64,000 bases of DNA, from NCBI RefSeq assembly GCF_000717275.1, contig NZ_JNYV01000013.1, positions 34,626 through 98,625 of the forward strand. The letters run 5' to 3'. The notes beneath the pieces are model-generated. The model had not been told where the DNA came from, searched no databases, and saw only the letters and a list, made by a program, of their open reading frames with translations. This document shows, in pieces, positions 51,238-59,377 of the stretch (positions are counted from its first letter, which is position 1; each line of letters starts with the position of its first letter). Position numbers and translations under genes: made by a program. The DNA comes from Kitasatospora arboriphila (GTDB lineage: Bacteria; Actinomycetota; Actinomycetes; Mycobacteriales; Mycobacteriaceae).

Positions 51238-52314
51238 ATGCGGGTTCTTGTTCTGGGAGCGACCGGTTACATCGGGTCTCGACTGGTCCCGGCTCTGTTG
51301 TCGAAGGGGCACGAGGTGGTTGCCGCATCGCGCAATCGCAGCAGTCTCGAGCGCTTCGGCTGGTTCGACCGGGTGAAGACCATCGAGTTCGATGCGCTCG
51401 ACGCTGGTTCGGTCCGCGACGGCATCAGCTCGGGCGGCGACATCGACGTCATCTACTACCTCGTCCACGGCATCGGACAACCCAATTTCCGCGACGATGA
51501 CCGTCGGGCTGCGGACAACGTGGCCGCCGCAGCACGCGACGCGGGCGTCGGTCGCATCGTCTACCTGGGAGGCTTCGTTCCCGACGACGCCGAACTCTCC
51601 GAACATCTCGAGAGCCGGGCCGAGGTCGGAACCGCCCTGTCGGTCGACGGGGGAGCGGACCTGGTGTGGTTGCGCGCCGCCGTGGTGATCGGCGCCGGAT
51701 CCACATCGTTCGAGATGGTGCGCTACATGGCCGATCGACTGGCCGTGATCCCGCTGCCGGCGTGGATGGACAATCCGATGGATCCGATTTCGGTGCGCGA
51801 CGCCGTGCACTATCTCGCCGCGGCCGCCACCGACTCGGTGCCTCCGGGTGACTACGACATCAGCGGTCCGGAGCGGTCGTCGTACAACTCGCTGCTGTTC
51901 GCCTATCTGCGGGAGATCGGGCAACCGAGGGTTGGCGTGCTGCTCCCGAACATCGACGTGCGGTTGGCCGGTTTTGTCAGCGGTTTCATCGTCCCGGTGC
52001 CCAGCGGGCTCGCGTCCGATCTGGTGAGATCACTTGACTACCCGATGAAGGCGTCAGAACATTCGATCCGAGACCACGTCCCCGATCCGCCGGGAGGATT
52101 GTTGACCATCCGGGATGCAGTGCGCAGATCCGCCGAGAGTCCACTTCCGAAGCCGGTCGACAAACTCCGCGACATCCATCACCTGGCCGACACCGATCCC
52201 GACTGGGCCGGTGGCGACCTGATGCGGGTGAAGATCGGGGTGCGAGACCGCCTCGGTCCTGCCTGGAATCTCCTCACCGGGGTGGTCGGTGCGGTGACAG
52301 GGCGGCCCAAGTGA
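51238..52314 (+). CDS. NAD(P)-binding SDR/NmrA-like protein
   Basis: 358-aa Rossmann-fold protein of the atypical SDR group: MRVLVLGATGYIGSRLVPAL gives the GxxGxxG site, then YYLVHGIGQPNFRDDDRRAADNV and VYLGGFVPDD. The tyrosine-lysine catalytic pair of classical SDRs is not evident, so it may be an epimerase-like or regulatory NAD(P)-binding protein. It is the first gene of a probable three-gene unit with a CPBP protease (4-bp overlap) and an SRPBCC protein. ATG at 51238; upstream in-frame sequence overlaps the divergent promoter. Confidence 0.87.
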   Translation: MRVLVLGATGYIGSRLVPALLSKGHEVVAASRNRSSLERFGWFDRVKTIEFDALDAGSVRDGISSGGDIDVIYYLVHGIGQPNFRDDDRRAADNVAAAARDAGVGRIVYLGGFVPDDAELSEHLESRAEVGTALSVDGGADLVWLRAAVVIGAGSTSFEMVRYMADRLAVIPLPAWMDNPMDPISVRDAVHYLAAAATDSVPPGDYDISGPERSSYNSLLFAYLREIGQPRVGVLLPNIDVRLAGFVSGFIVPVPSGLASDLVRSLDYPMKASEHSIRDHVPDPPGGLLTIRDAVRRSAESPLPKPVDKLRDIHHLADTDPDWAGGDLMRVKIGVRDRLGPAWNLLTGVVGAVTGRPK

Positions 52315-53015
52315 TCACATTGCCGGAGAAGGTCCAGTTCCTCATCGGCACGATGGAGGACGACTCCAACGATCCGCCAGAGACGCGCGCACAGATGTTG
52401 CGTCGCAGAATCGTCGTGGTGGTCACGTTGCTCGTGGGCAGCGTGCTGCTGAGCATCTCGTTGTCGATCGATCCCGGTGACTCGTCGTTCTACCCGATGA
52501 CCTTCGCCCTCGCGGCGGTCTGGGCCATCGGCGCGGTGCTGTCCGGGCCGCTGCACCTCGGAGCTTTCCCGCCACCGCGTGGTGGGCCGGTGCGTGCCGG
52601 CGTGATCGGTGTCGCCGTGGGTCTGGCGCTCGGTGCGGTGTTCGTCGTCGGGGCGTTGGTGGTCCGCGAGATCCCACCCATCGCCGATTTTGTCTCCGAT
52701 GTTCTCGACCATGCCGATCAAGGCACCTTCTCCCTGATTCTCGCCACCGCCCTCGTCAACGGGGTGGCAGAGGAGATGTTCTTCCGTGGCGCGGTGTACT
52801 CGGCCCTCAAAGGCCATGCGCCCGTCATCTTCTCCACACTCATCTACATCGTCGCCACCCTTGCCAGCGGCAACCCGATGCTGGGCTTCGCGGCAATCCT
52901 GTTGGGGGCGGTGAGCGCTCTCGAACGTCGCGCGACGGGCGGCATCGTCGCATCGATGGGTACGCACATCTCGTGGACGATCATCATGGTCTTCGCTCTG
53001 CCGCCGCTGTTCTGA
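52311..53015 (+). CDS. CPBP-family intramembrane metalloprotease
   Basis: 234-aa membrane protein with about six helices and the CPBP/Rce1 motif EExxxR (AEEMFFRGAVYSAL), followed by a conserved His near the end (GTHISWTII). In bacteria these proteases or protease-like proteins act in peptide maturation, immunity or membrane homeostasis; the client here is unknown. GTG start overlaps the SDR gene stop (GTGA). Confidence 0.88.
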   Translation: MITLPEKVQFLIGTMEDDSNDPPETRAQMLRRRIVVVVTLLVGSVLLSISLSIDPGDSSFYPMTFALAAVWAIGAVLSGPLHLGAFPPPRGGPVRAGVIGVAVGLALGAVFVVGALVVREIPPIADFVSDVLDHADQGTFSLILATALVNGVAEEMFFRGAVYSALKGHAPVIFSTLIYIVATLASGNPMLGFAAILLGAVSALERRATGGIVASMGTHISWTIIMVFALPPLF

Positions 53016-53067
53016 CCCGAGCCGCTCGGCGCGAAGGCCGCACAAAACAACGAAAGTAGACATCCAA

Positions 53068-53496
53068 ATGGCTGGTGTGAATGTGTCCGTCACGTCCGAC
53101 CTCGAACCCGGTGCGGCCTGGAACATGGCATCGGATCTGAGTCGCTTCGATGAGTGGATGACGATCTTCGCGGGATGGAAGAGTCCGCTGCCCGCGCAGA
53201 TCGAAGAAGGCACCGAGGTGTCGTCGCTGATCAAGGTGAAAGGCTTCCGCAACACGATCCACTGGACCGTGACGCGCTACGACGAGCCCCGCCTGCTCGA
53301 GTTGTCGGGCAAGGGTCGCGGCGGTGTGCGGATCGAGATCGCACTGAAGGTCACGCCGGAAGGAAACGGCTCGATCTTCGACCTCGACGCCACCCTGAGC
53401 GGCAGCGTCTTGAACGGCCCGGTCGGCAACCTCGTCGCGAAGGTCATCGAGTCCGACGTCCGCAATTCCGTCGCGAATCTGGTCGCGTTGCGCTGA
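53068..53496 (+). CDS. SRPBCC-family (MxaD/polyketide cyclase-like) lipid-binding protein
   Basis: 142-aa single-domain START-like protein: VTSDLEPGAAWNMASDLSRFDEW at the N-terminus and the long C-terminal helix PVGNLVAKVIESDVRNSVANL flank a beta-barrel expected to hold a hydrophobic ligand. Widespread in mycolate producers, mostly uncharacterised. It follows the CPBP gene by 52 bp and is followed immediately by the 72-bp tandem repeat array. A second, unrelated SRPBCC gene is at 57419. Confidence 0.87.
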   Translation: MAGVNVSVTSDLEPGAAWNMASDLSRFDEWMTIFAGWKSPLPAQIEEGTEVSSLIKVKGFRNTIHWTVTRYDEPRLLELSGKGRGGVRIEIALKVTPEGNGSIFDLDATLSGSVLNGPVGNLVAKVIESDVRNSVANLVALR

Positions 53497-53509
53497 TTGT
53501 CGGCAAGGG

Positions 53510-54270
53510 GTTGCGCGCTCTGTAGTGGGTGCGTATGCCGGTTTTGCGAGCCGCCCCGAACCTCCGCTCGCTTAACTGGCCGACGCTCGGTCTGTAGTCC
53601 GAGCGTGTGCTGGTTTCCCGAGCTGCCCGGCGACCTCGCTCGCTCGGCCCGTCGTTGCTCGGTCTGTAGCCCGAGCGTGTGCCGGTTTCCCGAGCCGCCC
53701 CGAACCCAGCTCGCCCGGCTGACCGACGCTCGTCCCGCAGCCCGAGCGTGTGCGAGTTTCCCGAGCTGACCCGCGACCCCGCTCGCTTGGCCGGCCGACG
53801 CGCGGTCTGTAGCCCGAGCGTTTGCGGGTATTGCGAGCTGCCCCGAGCCCAAGCTCGCTTAACTGGCCGACGCGCGCTCTGCAGCCCGAGCGTTTGCCGG
53901 TTTTCCGAGCTGACCCCGCGAGACTACGCTCGCCCGGCTGGTCTTTGCTGCGCCCCGCAGCCCGCGCGTTTGCCGGCCTCCCGAGCTGACCCGCGGCCAC
54001 GCTCGCCCGGCTGGTCGTTGCTCGGTCTGTAGCCCGCGCTTCTGCCGGTTTCCCGAGCTGACCCGCGGCCACGCTCGCCCGGCTGGTCGTTGCTCGGTCT
54101 GTAGCCCGAGCATGTGCCGGTTTCCCGAGCCGACCCCGAATCTCCGCTCGCTTAACTTGCCGACGCTCGGTCTGTAGCCCGAGCTTCTGCCGGTTTCCCG
54201 AGCTGACCCGCGACCACGCTCGCCCGGCTGGTCTTCGCTCGCCCCGCAGCCCGAGCGTTTACCGGTTCCA
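53510..54270. repeat. tandem array of about 10.5 imperfect 72-bp repeats
   Basis: Roughly ten head-to-tail units with a typical length of 72 bp. Each contains CTCGGTCTGTAGCCCGAG-like sequence, then GCCGGTTTCCCGAGC and a CTCGCCCGGCTGG or CTCGCTTAACTGG ending. Two short inverted pairs recur inside each unit: CTCGG with CCGAG around a TCTGTAGC loop, and CGAGC with GCTCG. Units vary at a limited set of positions (TCTGTAG versus CCCGCAG; CGAGC versus CGCGC), with two sub-classes alternating. No unique spacers separate units. As 72 is a multiple of 3, several frames stay open, but codon content gives no sign of a real protein. The array fills the 830-bp gap between two convergent genes. Confidence 0.93.
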
Positions 54271-54271
54271 C

Positions 54272-54310
54272 AACAAAACCCCCGCACCGGTTGGAAAACC
54301 AGCACGGGGG
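54272..54310 (-). terminator. rho-independent terminator of the yihY transcript
   Basis: On the minus strand a 14-bp stem (plus coordinates 54297-54310 with 54279-54292, fully paired if G-U is allowed) closes a TTCC loop and is followed by TTTTGTTG. It lies 17 bp after the yihY-like stop and marks the end of the 72-bp array. Confidence 0.85.
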
Positions 54311-54326
54311 CTTCGGGAAAACGTGC

Positions 54327-55394
54327 CTACTTGTCAGGCGTCATCGTCTGGCCCTGGGATTCGCGTAGGGCCCGACCTCTCTCTACGAACTTCTGGTCGG
54401 TTGCTTCGTTCTTGTCCGATGCCTTGGTGTCCCGCGGCGGGAGTTGCAGGCGCTCTTCGGCCGGAAGTCCTGCCTGTAGCTGGCGACCGCGCTCGAGCTC
54501 GGAGTCGAACTCGGCACCGAACAGCAACGCGAGGTTGGTGAGCCACAGCCACAGCAAGAACACGATGACACCGGCAAGGGCGCCATAGGTCTTGTTGTAG
54601 TTGCTGAAGTTCGCAACGTACAGCGCGAACAGGGCCGAGGCGACGATCCAGGTGACGATGGCGAGGATTGCGCCCGCGCTCACCCAGCGGAACTTCGGCT
54701 GCTTCACGTTCGGGGTGGCCCAGTAGAGGATCGCGACAACCAGGATCACGAAGATCAAGACCACCGGCCAGCGTGCGATGTTCCAGATGGTCAGCGCGGA
54801 GTCGCCCAGGCCGATGGCGTCACCTATCGACTTCGCAACAGGACCACTCACGGCAAGCATGAAGGCAACCGCCGCGGCCATGATCAGCGCGATCAGCGTG
54901 ACGAGCAGCATGACCGGACGCAATTTCCAGATCGGCCGACCTTCGTCGATCTCGTACATCCGGTTCATCGCCCGGCCGAAGGCCCCCACGTAACCGGACG
55001 CCGACCACAGGGCGCCGACGAGACCGAGGACCAGGGCGAACCCCGCACTGGGCGCGGCAACGAGTTGTTCGATGGGTCCGCGCAGGGTGTCGACCGCGGA
55101 CGAGGGTCCGAGGTCGTCGACCATCTTCAGTACTGCGTCAGTGGTTTTCTGACCTTGCCCGAACACACCGAGCAGCGAGACCAGGGCAAGCAGCGCGGGG
55201 AACAGCGACAGCACCGAGTAGTACGTGAGTGCTGCCGCGATGTCGGTGCACTGATCGCGCGAGAACTCCCGCAGCGTCTTCCGAAGCACGAACATGAAGG
55301 AGTGCTTGGTTAGCTGAGTCGGGGATTCGGGCTTGCGCGGATCCTCCGGATCAGGAGACTCCGGGTCTTCCCGAACATCCTCGCGCTTGCTCAT
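54327..55394 (-). CDS. YihY/BrkB-family inner-membrane protein
   Basis: 355-aa protein with about six to eight membrane helices, YihY/virulence factor BrkB family. Conserved blocks: DIAAALTYYSVLSLFPALLALVSLLG, GFALVLGLVGALWSASGYVGAFGRAMNRMY and NYNKTYGALAGVIVFLLWLWLTNLALLFGAEFDSE. Its charged N- and C-termini are cytoplasmic. Function unproven; once mistaken for ribonuclease BN. Preceded at 2 nt by a small acidic gene, so part of a two-gene transcript ending at the terminator at 54272. Confidence 0.93.
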   Translation of the reverse strand: MSKREDVREDPESPDPEDPRKPESPTQLTKHSFMFVLRKTLREFSRDQCTDIAAALTYYSVLSLFPALLALVSLLGVFGQGQKTTDAVLKMVDDLGPSSAVDTLRGPIEQLVAAPSAGFALVLGLVGALWSASGYVGAFGRAMNRMYEIDEGRPIWKLRPVMLLVTLIALIMAAAVAFMLAVSGPVAKSIGDAIGLGDSALTIWNIARWPVVLIFVILVVAILYWATPNVKQPKFRWVSAGAILAIVTWIVASALFALYVANFSNYNKTYGALAGVIVFLLWLWLTNLALLFGAEFDSELERGRQLQAGLPAEERLQLPPRDTKASDKNEATDQKFVERGRALRESQGQTMTPDK

Positions 55395-55396
55395 GA

Positions 55397-55573
55397 TCAG
55401 TTCTCGCCGTTCTTGGCGTCGTCGACCACTGCTTGCTCATGTTCGGCCCGCTTGGCCAACTCGTCGTCGTTCAGATGTTTCGGCGACTTCGCGTGCTCGT
55501 GGTGATCCGGAGTGACCGTCTCGGTCGGGATCATCACGTTGTCCAAGGTGGGATCATCATTTGCTGAACTCAT
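55397..55573 (-). CDS. small charged protein upstream of yihY
   Basis: 58-aa hydrophilic protein, DDPTLDNVMIPTETVTPDHH and LNDDELAKRAEHEQAVVDDA, with no membrane segment and no family I recognise. An alternative ATG at 55648 with a better ribosome site (AAAGG 6 nt upstream) would add 25 residues (MWNFANVQIWARKRF). Its stop is 2 nt before the YihY-like start, so the two are cotranscribed. Divergent from the YmgE-type gene. Confidence 0.65.
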   Translation of the reverse strand: MSSANDDPTLDNVMIPTETVTPDHHEHAKSPKHLNDDELAKRAEHEQAVVDDAKNGEN

Positions 55574-55718
55574 GGACGGGGGATAGCCCGGTGGGGGAGT
55601 GTTGAAACGCTTACGCGCCCAAATCTGTACGTTTGCAAAGTTCCACATTGGGAACCTTTACTGAGCGCCTGGCCGCTCTGCTGCGGTCGGCAAAGACAAC
55701 CGACGATAGGAAATAACT

Positions 55719-56030
55719 GTGAGTACTACTGCTGCGGCTGTTGAAATCCTGGCTGAACGCTCCACCACCACCACCTCGGTGGGCGTGATCGGCTACATCA
55801 TCATCGGCGGCCTCGCCGGATGGATTGCCAGCAAGTTCATGGGCACCGACAAGCAGATGGGCATCCTGCTCAACATCGTGGTCGGCGTGCTCGGCGCGTT
55901 CCTCGGTGGCTTCTTGCTCAGCTTCGCTTTCGACACGGCCAGCGGCGGTTGGTTCTTCACCTTCCTGACGGCACTGCTCGGAGCGGTTATCCTGCTCGCG
56001 ATCGTCAAGGCAGTCACCAAACGCCGATAG
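55719..56030 (+). CDS. GlsB/YeaQ/YmgE-type (transglycosylase-associated) membrane protein
   Basis: 103-aa protein with three membrane helices: VGVIGYIIIGGLAGWIASKFMG, MGILLNIVVGVLGAFLGGFLL and FFTFLTALLGAVILLAIVKAV. Matches the family named transglycosylase-associated, small stress-induced membrane proteins without proven enzyme activity. GTG with AGGAA 7 nt upstream. A clear terminator follows at 56044, so it is a single-gene transcript. Confidence 0.92.
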   Translation: MSTTAAAVEILAERSTTTTSVGVIGYIIIGGLAGWIASKFMGTDKQMGILLNIVVGVLGAFLGGFLLSFAFDTASGGWFFTFLTALLGAVILLAIVKAVTKRR

Positions 56031-56043
56031 AGGGCACACTTCT

Positions 56044-56081
56044 ACCCGGCGCGGGCCAACGGTCCGCGCCGGGTTTGTTTT
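56044..56081 (+). terminator. rho-independent terminator after the YmgE-type gene
   Basis: ACCCGGCGCGG (56044-56054) pairs with CCGCGCCGGGT (56064-56074) around a 9-nt loop; TTTGTTTT follows. It also separates this gene from the lipase gene starting at 56098. Confidence 0.87.
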
Positions 56082-56097
56082 CTCATGAAGGATCCTG

Positions 56098-57408
56098 ATG
56101 ACTCAACTTCTGATCGACGATGATTGGACCCCCGAGGCAACCGCGCCGTTACCGTCACGGTGGAGTCGGCCATCCCTACCAGGGGACGACCCGTTCTACG
56201 TGCCACCGGCAGGTTTCGAGTCCTTGCCCGAAGGCACGCTGCTTCGCAGTCGGGAGATCCGGTTGGCGTTGCTCGGGGTCATCCCGCAGAAGGCCAGGGC
56301 CTGGCAGTTGCTCTACCGGAGCAGCGATCTGCACCGGAACGCCGAGCCCGCGGTGACGACGGTGTTGCTGCCGGCCGACGCGGACCCGGCCGAATCCCGG
56401 CCGTTGCTCGCGTACCAGTGCGCCATCGATGCGGTGTCGGCGAAGTGTTTTCCGTCGTATGTGTTCCAGCAGGGCGCGTGGTCGCCGGGGAGCGTGCCGC
56501 CCTTCGAGATGTTCATCATCGCCAATGCCCTGCAACGTGGTTGGGCCGTGAGCATCGCTGATCACGAGGGGATGAACGGCTACTTCGGCGCCCCTCGGGA
56601 ACCCGGCTATCGCGTACTCGACGGCGTTCGTGCCGCGATGACGTTTGCTCCGCTGGGTCTGGACGCATCGACACCTGTTGGGGTGTGGGGATATTCGGGC
56701 GGCGGCATGGCGTCATCGTGGGTCGCGGAGATGGCGCCGGAGTACGCGCCGGAGATCAACATCGTCGGTGCAGCGCTCGGTGCGCCCGTCGGAGATCCCG
56801 GTGAGACGTACATCCGTCTCAACAGCACCTTGTACGCCGGTCTGCCTGCTCTTGTGGTCGCCGGTCTGCGACACATCTACCCTGGCCTCGAGCAGGTGAT
56901 CGAGGCGCATGTCGACACCGAGGGCCGCAACCGGCTGGACATGATCGAGTCGATGTCGACGGTGGAAGCCGTGATCCGTTTCGCGAAGGACGATTTCGAC
57001 AACTACACGAAGATTCCACTTGCCGATGTGCTCGCCAAACCCGAGCTGCTCGAGCTGTTCGACGACATCAGACTCGGCGACCGCATCCCGGACTGTCCGC
57101 TGCTGGTAGTGCACCCCGTGCATGACCAGATCATCGCTGTCGAGGACATCGACGGCCAGGTGGAGCGGTACGAAAAGGGTGGTGCGCACGTCACCTACGT
57201 GCGCGACCGCCTCAGCGAACACCTTTCCTTGATGGTGTTGTCGGCGCCGGTGGTGCTCGACTGGTTGTCGGATCGGTTCGACAACGAGCCACTCCCGGAG
57301 TCGGCCCGCAGCACGGTGTGGTCGACTGCTTTCCGGATGGCATCGCTGTCCGGATTCCTCGGAGTCGGTAGGGCGGCGGCGAAAACGCTTCTCTCCCGCC
57401 GCCTTTGA
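56098..57408 (+). CDS. LIP-family lipase (secretory-lipase type, no signal peptide)
   Basis: 436-aa alpha/beta hydrolase of the LIP family. The nucleophile elbow is GYSGGG with Ser200; later VVHPVHDQIIAVED carries the catalytic Asp and the C-terminal region the His. Early FYVPPAGFESLPEGTLLRSREI is typical of the family. Relatives such as Candida lipases and actinobacterial lipases are secreted, but here the N-terminus (MTQLLIDDDWTPEAT) has no signal peptide, so the enzyme is probably cytosolic or membrane-associated. It sits near a WS/DGAT gene, consistent with storage-lipid turnover. Confidence 0.9.
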   Translation: MTQLLIDDDWTPEATAPLPSRWSRPSLPGDDPFYVPPAGFESLPEGTLLRSREIRLALLGVIPQKARAWQLLYRSSDLHRNAEPAVTTVLLPADADPAESRPLLAYQCAIDAVSAKCFPSYVFQQGAWSPGSVPPFEMFIIANALQRGWAVSIADHEGMNGYFGAPREPGYRVLDGVRAAMTFAPLGLDASTPVGVWGYSGGGMASSWVAEMAPEYAPEINIVGAALGAPVGDPGETYIRLNSTLYAGLPALVVAGLRHIYPGLEQVIEAHVDTEGRNRLDMIESMSTVEAVIRFAKDDFDNYTKIPLADVLAKPELLELFDDIRLGDRIPDCPLLVVHPVHDQIIAVEDIDGQVERYEKGGAHVTYVRDRLSEHLSLMVLSAPVVLDWLSDRFDNEPLPESARSTVWSTAFRMASLSGFLGVGRAAAKTLLSRRL

Positions 57409-57418
57409 CCGATCTTCC

Positions 57419-57847
57419 TCAGCTCTTGACCTGGTCGCGCAGGCCCTTGGTGGCCATTTCGAGAATTGCTTTCTGACCACGCTTGATGATGAAGCCGGGT
57501 ACCGGCGCCTTCGGGTCGAGCATCATCTCGAACTCGACGTGGGTGCCCTTGTCGGTCTCGGTCAGCCGGTATTCGGCGTGCTGTGCCTTTTGCTGCGAAC
57601 TCTCGACGAGATCCCAGGTGACGCCCGTGTCCGACCAGGTGTAGTCCAGGACTTGGTCGTCGGAGATGCCGAGGAGCGACGCCTTCATCTTGACCCGCTT
57701 GGGCCGCCCGTCGGGATGCCGGTCGATGACCTCCACGCTCTTGTGGATCGATGACCAGGACGGCATCGATTCCACGTCGGCGATCGCGTCCAGGATCTGT
57801 GCCGGTGTCGCGTCGATGTCGATGCTTGTGCTTCCGCTGACTGCCAT
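57419..57847 (-). CDS. SRPBCC-family lipid-binding protein
   Basis: 142-aa START-like protein: SGSTSIDIDATPAQILDAIADVESMPSW at the start and a C-terminal helix FIIKRGQKAILEMATKGLRDQV. Such Coq10/cyclase-like proteins are abundant in mycolate producers and bind hydrophobic ligands. ATG at 57847. Convergent with the lipase and divergent from WS/DGAT, in a lipid-metabolism neighbourhood; a ligand role in that pathway is conjecture. Confidence 0.88.
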   Translation of the reverse strand: MAVSGSTSIDIDATPAQILDAIADVESMPSWSSIHKSVEVIDRHPDGRPKRVKMKASLLGISDDQVLDYTWSDTGVTWDLVESSQQKAQHAEYRLTETDKGTHVEFEMMLDPKAPVPGFIIKRGQKAILEMATKGLRDQVKS

Positions 57848-57997
57848 GGGAAAACCGTAACGGATCCTTCGTCTATGTGACATCGGATGTGGGTAAGTTC
57901 GTTTGGCGATACGAAAACGCGAGACGCGGCATACTTCTGACGTGTCTCGAGAAGGGGGCCACCGCCGCTAGCGCTGTGCGCGAGAAGGGGGCTGCTG

Positions 57998-59377
57998 ATG
58001 CCTTTGATGCCGATCACCGAATCGATGTTCTTGCTGGCTGAAACTCGTGAGCATCCGATGCACGTCGGCGGACTGCAGTTGTTCGTACCGCCAGACGGCG
58101 AGGCTGAGGACTTCGGCGAGTTCGTCTACGAAACCTTCTGCAAGCAGACCGATGTGGCGCGGCTGTTCCGCAAACGACCCGCTTCGCCCGTCAACGTGAT
58201 GGGCACCCTGCGGTGGACTCACGACAAAGAGCTCGACTTCGACTATCACGTGAGACGTGCGGTGCTACCGCGTCCGGGCCGCATCCGTGAACTGCTCAAA
58301 TACGTGTCTGCACAACATGGCGGCCTGATGGACAGGCACCGGCCGATGTGGGAGGTCCACGTCATCGAAGGGCTCGCCGATGGTCGACTCGCCCTCTACA
58401 CCAAGGTGCATCACTCTCTGGTCGACGGGGTTTCGGCGTTGCGGCTGCTCGAGCGGGCGCTCAGTCCCGACCCCGAGGACCGCAACGGCAAGGCGCCGTG
58501 GGACCCGGCCCTGTTCCGCCGCCCGAAGAAGGACGGCGGATCCCGTGGATCGATGAACCCACTGCATCTGGTGTCCGACGGCGTGAAGCTCGCCGGTGAC
58601 ATCGCGAGTCTGGCCCCGGCAGGTCTGCGGATCGGCATGCACGGACTACGCGATCCGAACCTGGTGTTGCCGACCGGGGCGCCCAAGACGATGCTGAACG
58701 TGCCGATCGGAGGGGCCCGACGATTCGCTGCCCAGCAGTGGCCGAAGACCCGGATACGTTCGGTGGCAAAGATTCTCGAGATCTCCACGAATGACGTCAT
58801 CATCGCGATGTGTGCTGGTGCGTTGCGGTCGTACCTCCTCGACCGGAACGCGCTGCCCAACGCCCCCCTGATCGCGATGGTTCCGGTGTCGATGCGCGAG
58901 GCCGGCGCGGACTATTCGGAGGGCAACGCTGTCACCACGATGCTCTGCAACCTCGGCACCAACGAGGCCGATCCCGCACGACGGCTGGCCGTGGTGACGG
59001 GATCGACGCGGCAGGGCAAACGGATGATCAAAGACTTGACGCCGATCCAGGCGCTCGGTTTCGGTGGCGTCACCATGGCGCCGCTGCTGTTCTCCACGGT
59101 TCCCGGATTCGTTCGCTACACGCCCCCACCGTTCAACATCGTCATCTCCAACGTGCCGGGATCGTCGCGGCGGTTGTACTGGAACGGGGCCCGTCTCGAC
59201 GGGGTGTATCCGGTATCGATCGCGTTGGACGGGCAGGCCCTGAACATCACCGTCACCATGACGGCAGGGAAGGTGAACTTCGGACTGATCGGCGCCCGCA
59301 GCTCCATCCCTCACCTGCAGAGATTGCTGGTCCACCTCGAGAATGCGCTGACCGAACTGGAGAAGCTCGGTGGCTGA
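57998..59377 (+). CDS. wax ester synthase/diacylglycerol acyltransferase (WS/DGAT)
   Basis: 459-aa membrane-associated enzyme that transfers acyl groups from acyl-CoA to diacylglycerol or fatty alcohol. The catalytic HHxxxDG is HHSLVDG with His138, His139 and Asp143; PLWF-like and the later ISNVPGS motif are present (NIVISNVPGSSRRLYWNG). Opens with the typical MPLMPITESMFLLAETREHPMHVGG. Makes triacylglycerol or wax storage lipid. Its stop overlaps the gamma-glutamyltransferase GTG by 8 bp. Confidence 0.95.
   Translation: MPLMPITESMFLLAETREHPMHVGGLQLFVPPDGEAEDFGEFVYETFCKQTDVARLFRKRPASPVNVMGTLRWTHDKELDFDYHVRRAVLPRPGRIRELLKYVSAQHGGLMDRHRPMWEVHVIEGLADGRLALYTKVHHSLVDGVSALRLLERALSPDPEDRNGKAPWDPALFRRPKKDGGSRGSMNPLHLVSDGVKLAGDIASLAPAGLRIGMHGLRDPNLVLPTGAPKTMLNVPIGGARRFAAQQWPKTRIRSVAKILEISTNDVIIAMCAGALRSYLLDRNALPNAPLIAMVPVSMREAGADYSEGNAVTTMLCNLGTNEADPARRLAVVTGSTRQGKRMIKDLTPIQALGFGGVTMAPLLFSTVPGFVRYTPPPFNIVISNVPGSSRRLYWNGARLDGVYPVSIALDGQALNITVTMTAGKVNFGLIGARSSIPHLQRLLVHLENALTELEKLGG

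Noticed and set aside
53510..54270. CRISPR array
   Set aside because: Units are directly adjacent, with no unique spacers of constant length, and no cas genes are present in the window.
53277..54305. Open frames through the 72-bp repeats (repeated peptides such as QLGKPAHARATDRAT)
   Set aside because: The unit length is a multiple of 3, so any open unit stays open. No start with a ribosome site, no domain, and the frames conflict on both strands.
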